A DNA stretch of 64,000 bases from Rhodomicrobium lacus (GTDB taxonomy: Bacteria; Pseudomonadota; Alphaproteobacteria; Rhizobiales; Rhodomicrobiaceae): contig NZ_RZNF01000002.1 of assembly GCF_003992725.1 (NCBI RefSeq), forward strand, positions 248,001 to 312,000. Direction: 5' to 3'. The translations under genes and the position numbers were made by a program. The notes under the pieces are model-generated. The model ran no database searches. It had not been told where the DNA came from and saw only the letters and a list, made by a program, of their open reading frames with translations. Below are positions 42,591 through 51,605 of the stretch, in pieces (the first letter of the stretch is position 1; each line of letters begins with the position of its first letter).

Positions 42591-43420
42591 GTAGCCTCAC
42601 CGACATCGAAAAACGCTATTTCGAAAAGTTGCTCGGAATGCAGAGCGGCTACGTTCTGGATTACACTGATGCGACCTTTAGTGAGTTCTTCAGTCGCCAC
42701 AAGATCAACATTCACGGCCAGAAGTATCAGACCTACGGAACCTCCAAGGCCAAGAAAATTCGGGCGTTCTGGGAGCAAGAGCCGGATGCAATCGTCGGAA
42801 AAGTGCTAGACGAGCTGTTGGACGCTTATGAGGCTGATTGCACTCTGAATAACCGTGACGCGGAGGTGTCTGTTCTCGAAAAGGCACGCGGGATTATCGC
42901 TCGGCTGTGCGGTGTACCTGCGGCCTCAAAGCCAACGCAGACTGTCGACGATTTTCTGCATAGCGAATTTTCGATTCCCAACATCCAAAAGTTGCCGATT
43001 GAGGCAATGGTTGTGCCCATCATCGAAAGCCGCTTAAAAGAAGCGCGCGCGGCGATGGGAGCGGGCGCATACCTCTCGACCATCTTCCTTTGCGGTAGCG
43101 TATTAGAAGCCGTCCTTCTCGGGGCGGCACAGAAGGAGCCTGCGCGCTTCAACCGGGCTTCGGCCAGTCCAAAGGCCGTGGACGGCAGCGTGAAGCGTTT
43201 TCCTGAATGGAGCCTTGCGCAGTTCATAGATGTCGCTTGCGAGGCTGGGTTGCTGAAACCGGACGTGAAGAAATTCAGTCACGGACTTCGAGATTTTCGC
43301 AATTACATCCATCCATACGAACAAATGGTATCCGGCTTCACGCCTGATGAGCATACGGCGAAAGTATGCTTTCAGGTGCTTAAGGCGGCGCTTGCCAGCG
43401 TTGCGGGGGAAAGAAAATGA
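42587..43420 (+). CDS. AbiJ-NTD4/HEPN-type abortive infection protein
   Basis: 277 aa. Residues 9-80 (YFEKLLGMQSGYVLDYTDAT, FSEFFSRHKINIHGQKY, GTSKAKKIRAFWEQEPD) match the AbiJ N-terminal domain 4. The C-terminal half is helical and ends in HGLRDFRNYIHPYEQ, where Arg235-x6-His242 is a HEPN-type R-x4-6-H ribonuclease motif with Asp after the Arg. Such HEPN domains cleave RNA. The gene is ATGA-coupled on both sides, to the methylase and the helicase, so it is a built-in part of the operon rather than a bystander. Confidence 0.75.
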   Translation: MSSLTDIEKRYFEKLLGMQSGYVLDYTDATFSEFFSRHKINIHGQKYQTYGTSKAKKIRAFWEQEPDAIVGKVLDELLDAYEADCTLNNRDAEVSVLEKARGIIARLCGVPAASKPTQTVDDFLHSEFSIPNIQKLPIEAMVVPIIESRLKEARAAMGAGAYLSTIFLCGSVLEAVLLGAAQKEPARFNRASASPKAVDGSVKRFPEWSLAQFIDVACEAGLLKPDVKKFSHGLRDFRNYIHPYEQMVSGFTPDEHTAKVCFQVLKAALASVAGERK

Positions 43421-45477
43421 ATTCGGGTGTCCAATCAGTCCCCTCAGTCTCTGTCCGCTACGCTCGCAACGGTAGTTCGACCAAGGCCAATGAGCTTGGC
43501 ATGCGACCGATGCAGGAGCGTGCCTACGAGAAGCGCGGCGAACAGTATCTCCTGATTAAGTCGCCGCCTGCATCAGGCAAGAGCCGCGCGCTGATGTTCA
43601 TCGCACTCGACAAGCTCGCCAATCAGGGGCTTAAACAGGCGATCATCGTGGTGCCGGAACGGTCGATCGGCGCGAGCTTCAACGACGAGCCTTTATCCAA
43701 GTTCGGCTTCTGGTCGGACTGGACGGTTGCTCCGAAATGCAACCTTTGCAACGCGCCCGGCGGGGATAATGGCGGCAAGGTGAATTCGGTTGGGGCCTTC
43801 CTTGAGGGCGATGACAAGGTGCTGGTGTGCACCCACGCAACATTCCGCTTCGCCGTCGACAAGTTTGGCGTGGAGGCGTTTGACGATCGGCTGATCGCCG
43901 TTGACGAGTTTCACCACGTCTCCGCCAACCCCGACAACAAGCTCGGCTTGCACCTTGGCGACTTCATTGCCCGCGATCGCGTGCATATCGTGGCGATGAC
44001 CGGCTCCTATTTCCGGGGTGACGCGGAAGCCGTGCTGTCGCCACAGGACGAGGAGAAGTTCGACACCGTCACCTACACCTATTATGAGCAGCTCAACGGC
44101 TACGAGTATCTGAAGCAGCTCGACATCGGCTATTTCTTCTATTCCGGCTCCTACACCGACGACATCCTGAAGGTGCTCGATCCAGCCGAGAAGACGATTG
44201 TGCATATCCCGAACGTCAACTCGCGCGAGAGCACGAAGGACAAGATCAGGGAAGTCGAGCACATCATCGAGGAGTTGGGAGAATGGCAGGGAACAGACGC
44301 TGCGACTGGCTTCCAACTCGTCAAGACTAAGGAGGGCCGCATCCTGCGCATAGCGGACCTGGTCGACGATGATCCGGCCAAGCGTGACAGGGTTTCCGCT
44401 GCGCTTAAAGACCCAGCGCACAAGAACAACCGCGATCATGTCGACATCATCATCGCTCTCGGCATGGCCAAGGAAGGCTTCGACTGGATTTGGTGCGAGC
44501 ATGCGTTGACGGTCGGCTATCGGTCGAGCCTCACCGAAATCGTGCAAATCATCGGCCGCGCGACACGCGATGCACCGGGAAAGTATCGCGCCCGCTTTTC
44601 CAACCTGATCGCTGCGGTCGATGCGTCCGATGAAGCCGTAACCGAGGCCGTCAACGACACACTAAAAGCCATCGCGGCGAGCCTTCTCATGGAGCAAGTG
44701 CTAGCGCCTCGCTTTGAGTTCAGGCCGAAGAACCCGCAGAGTGGCCCGACGCCCGGCTTTGACTACGGCGAAGGCGGTTACGACGCGAACAAGTGCAATG
44801 TTGGCTTCAATGAGGAAAGCGGGCAATTCGAAATCGAAATCAAGGGGCTCGTTGAGCCGAAGAGCGAAGAAGCGCAACGCATCTGCCAGCAGGACTTAAA
44901 CGAGGTCGTCGCGGCTTTCGTGCAGGATAAGCGATCGCTCGAACGCGGGCTTTTCGACAAGGAACTGATGCCCGAGGAACTGACCGTCGCGCGAATGGGC
45001 AAGATCATCAAGGACAAGTATCCCGGTCTCGACGCCGAAGATCAGGAGGCTGTCCGCCAGCATGCGATAGCCGCACTGAACCTCACACAAAAGGCCAAGG
45101 AAGCCACCACTCGCGGAAACGGCGAAGGCGAGAGCGCTCCCAACACCGCCTTCGTGGACAGTGTGCGGAGATATGCCATGGATGTTCGAGAGCTTGATAT
45201 TGATCTGATCGATCGCATCAACCCATTCAGCGGAGCCTATGCAATCCTGGCGAAGACGATGAGTGAGGAGAGCCTGAAGCAGGTCGAAGCCGTTATCGCA
45301 GGCAAACGTGTGAGCCTTACTGTCGAGGAAGCTCGGATGCTCGCCAAGCGGGCCTTGCAGTTCAAACAGGAGCGCGGTCGTCTGCCTTCGATCACGTCGC
45401 CAGATGCTTGGGAAAAACGGATGGCCGAAGGCGTCGCCTTTCTTCAGCGCATGAAAGCCGAGGCGGCGCGTGGCTAA
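43417..45477 (+). CDS. SF2 DEAD/DEAH-box helicase of the defence operon
   Basis: 686 aa. Walker A SPPASGKS at 49-56, Walker B AVDEFHH at 161-167, motif III MTGS at 194-197 and motif VI QIIGRATRD at 377-385 give a complete superfamily 2 helicase/translocase. A Cys pair (CNLCN, 108-112) sits in an insertion. A 250-residue C-terminal extension is helical and unassigned. No nuclease motif is seen in it. The start overlaps the HEPN gene by ATGA and the end overlaps the nuclease gene by 8 bases. Confidence 0.9.
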   Translation: MNSGVQSVPSVSVRYARNGSSTKANELGMRPMQERAYEKRGEQYLLIKSPPASGKSRALMFIALDKLANQGLKQAIIVVPERSIGASFNDEPLSKFGFWSDWTVAPKCNLCNAPGGDNGGKVNSVGAFLEGDDKVLVCTHATFRFAVDKFGVEAFDDRLIAVDEFHHVSANPDNKLGLHLGDFIARDRVHIVAMTGSYFRGDAEAVLSPQDEEKFDTVTYTYYEQLNGYEYLKQLDIGYFFYSGSYTDDILKVLDPAEKTIVHIPNVNSRESTKDKIREVEHIIEELGEWQGTDAATGFQLVKTKEGRILRIADLVDDDPAKRDRVSAALKDPAHKNNRDHVDIIIALGMAKEGFDWIWCEHALTVGYRSSLTEIVQIIGRATRDAPGKYRARFSNLIAAVDASDEAVTEAVNDTLKAIAASLLMEQVLAPRFEFRPKNPQSGPTPGFDYGEGGYDANKCNVGFNEESGQFEIEIKGLVEPKSEEAQRICQQDLNEVVAAFVQDKRSLERGLFDKELMPEELTVARMGKIIKDKYPGLDAEDQEAVRQHAIAALNLTQKAKEATTRGNGEGESAPNTAFVDSVRRYAMDVRELDIDLIDRINPFSGAYAILAKTMSEESLKQVEAVIAGKRVSLTVEEARMLAKRALQFKQERGRLPSITSPDAWEKRMAEGVAFLQRMKAEAARG

Positions 45478-46660
45478 AGATTTTACCGACGAAGACGACG
45501 CGATTCTAACCGCGCTTGGCGCCGAGGCTGAAGGGAGCAAAGCGTCGAGCCGGACACCTCGCGAAGAGCGCATCATCGCTGGCTTCGAGGAAATCCAGCG
45601 CTTCGTTGAACAGCATGGCCGCGCGCCACAGCACGGCGAGGATCGTGATATTTTTGAGCGCCTTTATGCTGTCCGCCTCGATCAAATCCGCGCGAAGGCC
45701 GATTGCCGCGTCGTCATAGAGCCCCTCGACCATCAAGGTCTTCTAGCAGGTGAGTCGCCTACTCCCGTCAGCGTCCCCGACGAACTCGACGATGACGAAC
45801 TACTGGCTCAGCTTGGAGTGCAGAGCGAGACGGGCGGCCTCACGGAACTCCGCCACGTTCGCTCGGCTGAAGAAAAGCGTGCGGCTGAAGAAATCGCGAA
45901 TCGAGAACAATGCGAGGATTTCAACCGCTTCAAACCGCTATTCGAGGAGGTGCAGCGCCAAATCGAAAATGGTGAACGGCAGCTCCGCCCTTTCGAGCTG
46001 AAAGCGGAAATTCGCCCTGGGACATGGTTTATCGTCGGGGGGCTGAAAGCATATGTGGCCGAATCGGGCGAAGTTTTTACAAATGCCCAAGGGCGCACAG
46101 ATGCTCGATTGCGCGTTATTTTCGACAATGGCACACAGAGCAACATGCTCATGCGATCGCTTCAGCGCGCGCTGAACAAGGACGAGGCTGGCCGCCGGAT
46201 TACCGATCCTGTCGCCGGGCCGCTGTTTTCCAGCATGCGGTCGGAAGGTGACGAAGCGAGCGGCACAATTTACGTTCTGCGGAGCAAGTCCGATCATCCC
46301 ATGGTTAGCGCAAATCGTGAGCTCGTGCACAAGATCGGTGTTACCAACATGGCCGTCGAGCAGCGTATAGCAGGAGCGCGCCTTCAACCGACCTTTCTCA
46401 TGGCTGATGTGGAAGTCGTCGCCACCTATGAGCTGTTCAACATCAACCGGGCGAGGCTTGAGCACCTGATTCATCGCATATTCGGCCCAGCCCGTCTCGA
46501 AATCGAGATCAAGGATCGCTTCGGACAGCCGGTGATCCCCCGAGAATGGTTTCTCGTTCCGCTCTTCGTTATCGACGAGGCAGTCGAAAAGATAAGAGAT
46601 GGATCGATTTTCAATTATATTTATGATCCCAAAGCAGCATCCCTGGTAGAGGGTATGTAA
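45470..46660 (+). CDS. GIY-YIG (T5orf172/MUG113-like) nuclease of the defence operon
   Basis: 396 aa. Residues 1-260 are charged and helical, without an assigned domain. The C-terminal domain has a variant GIY-YIG pair (GTIYVL at 265-270 and HKIGVT at 287-292), a following Arg299 (EQRI) and Glu331 in RLEHLIHRIFG, the expected metal ligand. GTG start at 45470 overlapping the helicase. The likely DNA-cutting subunit of the system. Confidence 0.85.
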   Translation: MAKDFTDEDDAILTALGAEAEGSKASSRTPREERIIAGFEEIQRFVEQHGRAPQHGEDRDIFERLYAVRLDQIRAKADCRVVIEPLDHQGLLAGESPTPVSVPDELDDDELLAQLGVQSETGGLTELRHVRSAEEKRAAEEIANREQCEDFNRFKPLFEEVQRQIENGERQLRPFELKAEIRPGTWFIVGGLKAYVAESGEVFTNAQGRTDARLRVIFDNGTQSNMLMRSLQRALNKDEAGRRITDPVAGPLFSSMRSEGDEASGTIYVLRSKSDHPMVSANRELVHKIGVTNMAVEQRIAGARLQPTFLMADVEVVATYELFNINRARLEHLIHRIFGPARLEIEIKDRFGQPVIPREWFLVPLFVIDEAVEKIRDGSIFNYIYDPKAASLVEGM

Positions 46661-46784
46661 TTGTTCGCTGTATGTGTCAATCTATATTATGTATAGATGG
46701 ATTTTCGAATCTCATCAACGAGGCCACAATCACTGTCGTAACTTGGATGCTCAGGACGATTTGTTGTTGGGCCCTATCACCTAA
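46661..46784. other. AT-rich spacer between nuclease and integrase
   Basis: 124 bases, clearly AT-richer than the surroundings, between convergent genes. No strong hairpin found. Confidence 0.4.
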
Positions 46785-48431
46785 TTAGCTGGCGGGCTGT
46801 CGTGGCACCTTGATCTTCAATATTGCCTCCCGCAGCGTGGCCAGATCGAAATGCCGGTAGGTGTCTGCTTCTCCGCGCTTTCCGACATGGCCCTGGATGG
46901 CGTCTGCAACGCTCTCGAGGATGCCGGCCTTCACGCAAGCTGACTTGAACCAGTGTCTAAAAGCGTGGTTAGGCGCCTTTCGAGGATCGTTGAAGCCTTT
47001 GCCCCTGATCCACTCACGGACACGATTGGCAGTCCCCTTCGAGGCATGAGCTGCCGTTTCGTTTTTCCTCGGACGGGCTCTTCCGAGCTTTCCGCCGTAG
47101 AAAAGCGGCCCGCTGCCACGCGATTTTACAAAGTCCAAAAAGCCGCGTTCGATGAGCGCTGGATGGATCGGAACATCGCGTTCAGACGCTGCTGTCTTCA
47201 CGGTCCCGCCATCTTCGGTAAGCGTGAGAGTCAATACGGCAACGCCGTCGATCTGCTTGATGTGCTCGCCCCAAAGTTGGGCGATTTCGCCGACACGGGC
47301 GCCGGTCAGAGCGAGAATCCAAGGAACCCAGTGCAACGCTGAAGCGGTCTCCTTGTCCGCGAAAGCCAGGATTTGCGAGACTTCCTCATCGCTGTAGGGC
47401 TTCATTGCAGTCCCCGCCTTCTTCTTCATGCGCACCTTTGTGCCATCGACGGGGTCGAAGTCGATCAAGTCCTCCCTCTTGGCGAGGCGATAAAGAGCCT
47501 GAATGTGTGCAAGATAAGTCCCGTTGATCGTCTTCGCAGATAGCCCTTTCTCGAGAAGGGTGTCGCGCCAAGCTCTCACATCGTCCTTGGTTACGCGCGC
47601 CGGTTCAGCATGGCCCAAATGGCTCGAGAATGCTTTCACGACGGATCGAAAGGCCTGTTTCGTACTTGGAGACTTGTCGCCCTCACGCTCCCACACTGAC
47701 AGTAATTTTTCGAATGTAAGGGACGATGGACGCGAAGAGGAGGACAGTGGCGCGGCTCTTTGTGGTTGAGCTCCTTCCCATGCCGGAAATCTGGCAGCTA
47801 CGGGGTCCGGCGAATAGTCGCCTTCTGCGTTCCTTTGAAGCTTTCTCGCCGCCTCGTTGATTGCGTGCCCGGCCTCCTCAAGGAGAAACCTCCGGCTCAA
47901 GACATCGGTAACGATCCCTTCACGTCGCAGTATGGCATCCACGAGGGCGCCGAAACGCTCATCAAGCAACCGCAAACGCCCCTCACCGGGGAAGGTATCG
48001 ATCGTCAGTAGTTTTCCCTTCAGCGCGTATTCGTTGGCCTCCTGCACGCGTTTCCAGATTTCGGGGTCGCCGGGGTCGTCTTCGAGATTGTCCGCGAAAG
48101 CTTTGTATAGGAGCCCCGAGAGCGCGATGCGTTGTTTCTTGGTGAGTGGCTGCGCGCCCCGCAGGAATGCGTTGAATGCGCGGCCCAACTGTTCCGTGGC
48201 GGCTGCATTCCTGATCTTCGCGAGAGCTGGATCGCGTGTGCGCAGGGAGAATCGGATGTCGGGGCCAATCGTGACATTCACGAGGATAGGATCGCCGTCT
48301 GTGTCTTCGGGTGGAAGCGATATCGTGACAAGTTTTCCCTTGGCGACCTTCAGAACGTCGTCGGGAACGCGCTTGCGGAACTGGATGAGAGAAGAGCCGA
48401 CTCGCTGCATCGGACGGTTCACAAATAGCAT
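46785..48431 (-). CDS. int: Tyrosine recombinase (integrase) of the tRNA-Leu element
   Basis: 548 aa. The N-terminal region begins VNRPMQRVGSSLIQFRKRVP as in DUF6538-type integrases. A SAM-like core-binding domain lies at about 237-325. The catalytic domain has Arg379 (TGARVGEIAQLW), His489-x-x-Arg492 (HAFRHWF), His515 (QGHVGKRG) and nucleophile Tyr525 (DTYRHF), all intact. It starts 88 bases from the tRNA 3' end and is transcribed away from it, the standard arrangement for tRNA-integrated islands. Confidence 0.95.
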   Translation of the reverse strand: MLFVNRPMQRVGSSLIQFRKRVPDDVLKVAKGKLVTISLPPEDTDGDPILVNVTIGPDIRFSLRTRDPALAKIRNAAATEQLGRAFNAFLRGAQPLTKKQRIALSGLLYKAFADNLEDDPGDPEIWKRVQEANEYALKGKLLTIDTFPGEGRLRLLDERFGALVDAILRREGIVTDVLSRRFLLEEAGHAINEAARKLQRNAEGDYSPDPVAARFPAWEGAQPQRAAPLSSSSRPSSLTFEKLLSVWEREGDKSPSTKQAFRSVVKAFSSHLGHAEPARVTKDDVRAWRDTLLEKGLSAKTINGTYLAHIQALYRLAKREDLIDFDPVDGTKVRMKKKAGTAMKPYSDEEVSQILAFADKETASALHWVPWILALTGARVGEIAQLWGEHIKQIDGVAVLTLTLTEDGGTVKTAASERDVPIHPALIERGFLDFVKSRGSGPLFYGGKLGRARPRKNETAAHASKGTANRVREWIRGKGFNDPRKAPNHAFRHWFKSACVKAGILESVADAIQGHVGKRGEADTYRHFDLATLREAILKIKVPRQPAS

Positions 48432-48475
48432 CGTGTGTCACACCCGTGTGTCACAGTGGGGCGACCAGAACCTTA

Positions 48476-48519
48476 ACGATGCCAATTCCTTGAGTGTTTT
48501 TAAGGACTTGAAGTCATGA

Positions 48520-48540
<21 letters not shown>
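48476..48540. repeat. Attachment-site copy C (tRNA-proximal)
   Basis: ACGATGCCAATTCCTTGAGT, GTTTTTAAGGACTTGAAGTCA, then TGGTGCCCAGAAGAGGACT, overlapping the 3' end of the intact tRNA-Leu gene. Copies A and B repeat this unit. Confidence 0.88.
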
Positions 48541-48604
<64 letters not shown>

Positions 48605-48758
48605 TGTGGGGGTAGTACGTAGATGGCGTTGCGCCCTTTGTCAATCGCGTCGGAACGCTCTTTTGACCATCGCAGCTTTTCATTCGGGCGAAGCCGCGAT
48701 ATGCGTTATGCTTAATTCCCTTTCCCTCACGCGCGCTTCGATCTCCACAGGGTTTCGC

Positions 48759-49742
48759 ATGGCATATGCAAATGGAAATTCGACCGTGATCACCGTTTTC
48801 GGCGGCTCCGGGTTCCTGGGCCGATATGTGGTGCAGGCGTTGGCCAAGGCCGGGTTCCGCATCAAGGTTGCGGTGCGCCGTCCCGAGCTGGCGCTGTATC
48901 TCCAGCCGCTCGGCTCGGTCGGCCAGATCGCGATTGTAAGCGCCAATGTCCGCGACGAGAAATCCGTCGCGGAGGCGGTCAGAGGCGCCGACGCCGTTGT
49001 CAATCTCGTCGGCATCCTCGCACCGTCCGGGCGACAGCGTTTCAAGGCGGTGCATGCGGATGCGCCGGAAACCATCGCGAAGGCGGCGCGAGCGGCGGGC
49101 GTAAAGCGTTTCGTCCATATCTCGGCCATCGGTGCCGACCGGCTTTCGCGCTCGGCCTATGCGCGCACGAAAGGGGAGGGCGAGGCACGCGCTCTCGCCG
49201 CGTTCCCGCAAACGGTGATTCTGCGTCCGTCGCTGGTTTTCGGGCCGGAGGACGAGTTCTTCAATCGCTTCGCGAGGCTGGCGGTCCTGTCGCCGGTGCT
49301 GCCGCTCATCGGCGGCAACACGCGCTTCCAGCCGGTCTATGTCGGCGATGTCGCGCGCGCCGTGACGGCGGCGGTGGAGGGACGAGCGACCGAGGGCGCC
49401 GTCTACGAGCTTGGCGGGCCGAGCGTCTACAGTTTCCGCGAAATTCTCAAGAAAGTCTGCGAGTGGACGCAGCGGCCCCGCGTCCTGCTGCCGGTGCCGT
49501 TCTGGGCGGCGAAGTTACAGGCGTTTTTCGTTCAGGCGCTTCCGGGCGCGCCGATAACGCTCGATCAGGTGCGCCTCTTGCAGCACGACAATGTCGTCAG
49601 CGCCGAGGCAGTCCGCGATCAGCGCACGCTTGAGGGACTAGGCGTCACGGAGCCGAAAAGCATCGAGGTGATCGTGCCGCCCTATCTCAGTCGCTACCGG
49701 CCGAGGGGCGAGTTCTCCACCGGCCGCGCCGCGGCGTTTTAG
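48759..49742 (+). CDS. Complex I NDUFA9-like NAD(P)-binding protein
   Basis: 327 aa, extended SDR fold. TVFGGSGFLGRYVVQALAKAGF near the N-terminus binds the dinucleotide, and VKRFVHISAIGADRLSRSAYARTKGEGE near 112-139 matches the NDUFA9-like group with a Ser and Tyr-x3-Lys. Members associate with respiratory complex I or act on quinone or lipid intermediates; the function here is not proven. The start ATG 48759 has AGGG upstream. First core-chromosome gene beyond the island. Confidence 0.85.
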   Translation: MAYANGNSTVITVFGGSGFLGRYVVQALAKAGFRIKVAVRRPELALYLQPLGSVGQIAIVSANVRDEKSVAEAVRGADAVVNLVGILAPSGRQRFKAVHADAPETIAKAARAAGVKRFVHISAIGADRLSRSAYARTKGEGEARALAAFPQTVILRPSLVFGPEDEFFNRFARLAVLSPVLPLIGGNTRFQPVYVGDVARAVTAAVEGRATEGAVYELGGPSVYSFREILKKVCEWTQRPRVLLPVPFWAAKLQAFFVQALPGAPITLDQVRLLQHDNVVSAEAVRDQRTLEGLGVTEPKSIEVIVPPYLSRYRPRGEFSTGRAAAF

Positions 49743-49774
49743 CTCCGCGCGCCGCCTAGCGAGCAACAAGGCCG

Positions 49775-50467
49775 ATGCCGACGACGCTGCTGCATTTTCC
49801 GCTCTGCCCAGCCTCCCGCGCGACGCGGGTGGCACTGTTCGAGTGCGGCGTGGAGGCGGATCTGTCGGAGGTGAAGCCCTGGGCGCTCGGGCGCGACTTC
49901 CTGAATATCAACCCTGCCGGCACGCTGCCCGTTCTCATGCTCGACGCGAGGGCGATATGCGGGGTGTATCCGGTCATCGAATACCTCGCGGAGACGACCC
50001 CGCGCGAGACAGGCGCGGCGGCACGGGCGCAGATCTGGCCCGGACTGCCCGCCGAGCGGGCCGAGGCGCGGCGTGTGGCGGACTGGTTTCTCACAAAATT
50101 CGACGGCGAGGTGAGCCAGACCCTGCTCGACGAAAAGCTCTTCAAGCCTATGGCGCGCGGGCGACTCGCGCCGGATCTTCCGGCTATCCGCGCTTGCCGC
50201 TCGAATTTGCGCTATCATCTCTCCTATGTCAGCTTTTTGAGCGATCAGCGGAAATGGCTCGGCGGCGATCATATCAGCTTCGCCGATGTGGCGGCGGCGG
50301 CGCAGCTTTCGGTGATGGATTATCTGTCCGAAGTGCCCTGGACGGAGTTTCCCGAGGCGAAGGCATGGTATCAGCGCCTGAAATCGCGGCCATCGTTCAG
50401 ATCCATCCTCGCCGATCGCATACCGGGCTTCAGCCCTCCGGAGACTTATGCGGATCTTGACTTCTGA
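49775..50467 (+). CDS. Glutathione S-transferase family protein
   Basis: 230 aa. An N-terminal thioredoxin-like domain (LLHFPLCPASRATRVALFECG, then NPAGTLPVLMLDARAICGVYPVIEYLAE with the cis-Pro and glutathione gamma-Glu contact) is followed by a helical C-terminal domain (DRQ...GGDHISFADVAAAAQLSVMDYL). It overlaps the start of queG by 20 bases. Confidence 0.88.
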   Translation: MPTTLLHFPLCPASRATRVALFECGVEADLSEVKPWALGRDFLNINPAGTLPVLMLDARAICGVYPVIEYLAETTPRETGAAARAQIWPGLPAERAEARRVADWFLTKFDGEVSQTLLDEKLFKPMARGRLAPDLPAIRACRSNLRYHLSYVSFLSDQRKWLGGDHISFADVAAAAQLSVMDYLSEVPWTEFPEAKAWYQRLKSRPSFRSILADRIPGFSPPETYADLDF

Positions 50468-51605
50468 GCCCGTGCGAACGGCGGCGGCCGGAGATAATCT
50501 TTCCGGCGTCGTGAAGGCGCGCGTGCTGGCTGAAGGGTTCGACACGGTCGGCATCGCGGACCCGGCGGCCATTGGCGGGGCGGGCGAGGGGCTTATGGGT
50601 TTTCTCGCGGCCGGCTTTCATGGGGACATGGGTTGGCTCGAAGCGAACGCGGACAAGCGCGCCGATCCGCGTGTGCTGTGGCCGGAGGTGCGCTCCGTGA
50701 TCCTCGTCACGCTGAATTATGGCCCGGACGCCGATCCGCGCACCGCGCGCGCGGATGCTTCGCGAGGGGCCGTCTCCGTCTACGCGAAGGGCGCCGATTA
50801 TCACGATATCATCAAGGCGAAGCTCAAGGCGGTAGCGCGGGATTTCGCCGCTATGGCGGGCGAAGATGTAAAGGTCTTCGTCGACACCGCGCCGGTGATG
50901 GAAAAGCCGCTCGCGCAGGCGGCGGGCCTCGGCTGGCAGGGCAAGCACACGAATCTCGTCTCGCGCGATCTCGGTTCGTGGTTCTTCCTCGGTGCGATCT
51001 TCACCACAGCCAGACTTGCGCCGGACACGCCCGAGCGCGACCGCTGCGGCACCTGCCGCGCCTGCCTCGACGCGTGCCCCACAAGGGCCTTTCCCGAGCC
51101 GCATCGCATCGACGCGCGCCGCTGCATCTCGTACCTCACCATCGAGCACAAGGGGCAGATCGGGCCCGAATTTCGTGAAGCCATCGGCAATCGCATCTAT
51201 GGCTGCGACGAGTGCCTCGCGGCGTGCCCGTGGAACAAGTTCGCGCAGGAAGCGAGCGAGGTTCGCTTCCATGCGCGCGAGGCGGCCGACAATCCACCAC
51301 TTCACGAGCTTCTGCGCCTCGACGACGCCGCCTTTCGCGCGCGCTTCGCGGGCTCGCCTGTCAAGCGCATCAAGCGCGACCGATTTGTGAGGAACGCGCT
51401 CGTCGCGGCGGGCAACTCAGGCGATCCGGCGCTTCTCGACGACGCGTTGCGGCTCATCTGCGACGACTCGCCGCTCGTGCGGGGCATGGCAGTCTGGGCG
51501 GTGTCACGATTAGGCGGGCTTGAGCTTAAATCGAAACTGAAAGAAAGATATAGTTCAGAAGAAAAAGACGCCACCGTGCGCGAGGAATGGGAGCGGATGC
51601 CATGA
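50448..51605 (+). CDS. queG: Epoxyqueuosine reductase QueG
   Basis: 385 aa. A cobalamin and iron-sulfur enzyme doing the last step of queuosine synthesis in tRNA. The two [4Fe-4S] motifs are CGTCRACLDACPTRAF near 199-214 and YGCDECLAACPWNKF near 248-262. The conserved VDTAPVMEKPLAQAAGLGWQGKHTNL lies near 145-170. A HEAT-like tail follows. The gene overlaps GST and the SDR gene, so the three are probably one operon. Confidence 0.95.
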   Translation: MRILTSEPVRTAAAGDNLSGVVKARVLAEGFDTVGIADPAAIGGAGEGLMGFLAAGFHGDMGWLEANADKRADPRVLWPEVRSVILVTLNYGPDADPRTARADASRGAVSVYAKGADYHDIIKAKLKAVARDFAAMAGEDVKVFVDTAPVMEKPLAQAAGLGWQGKHTNLVSRDLGSWFFLGAIFTTARLAPDTPERDRCGTCRACLDACPTRAFPEPHRIDARRCISYLTIEHKGQIGPEFREAIGNRIYGCDECLAACPWNKFAQEASEVRFHAREAADNPPLHELLRLDDAAFRARFAGSPVKRIKRDRFVRNALVAAGNSGDPALLDDALRLICDDSPLVRGMAVWAVSRLGGLELKSKLKERYSSEEKDATVREEWERMP

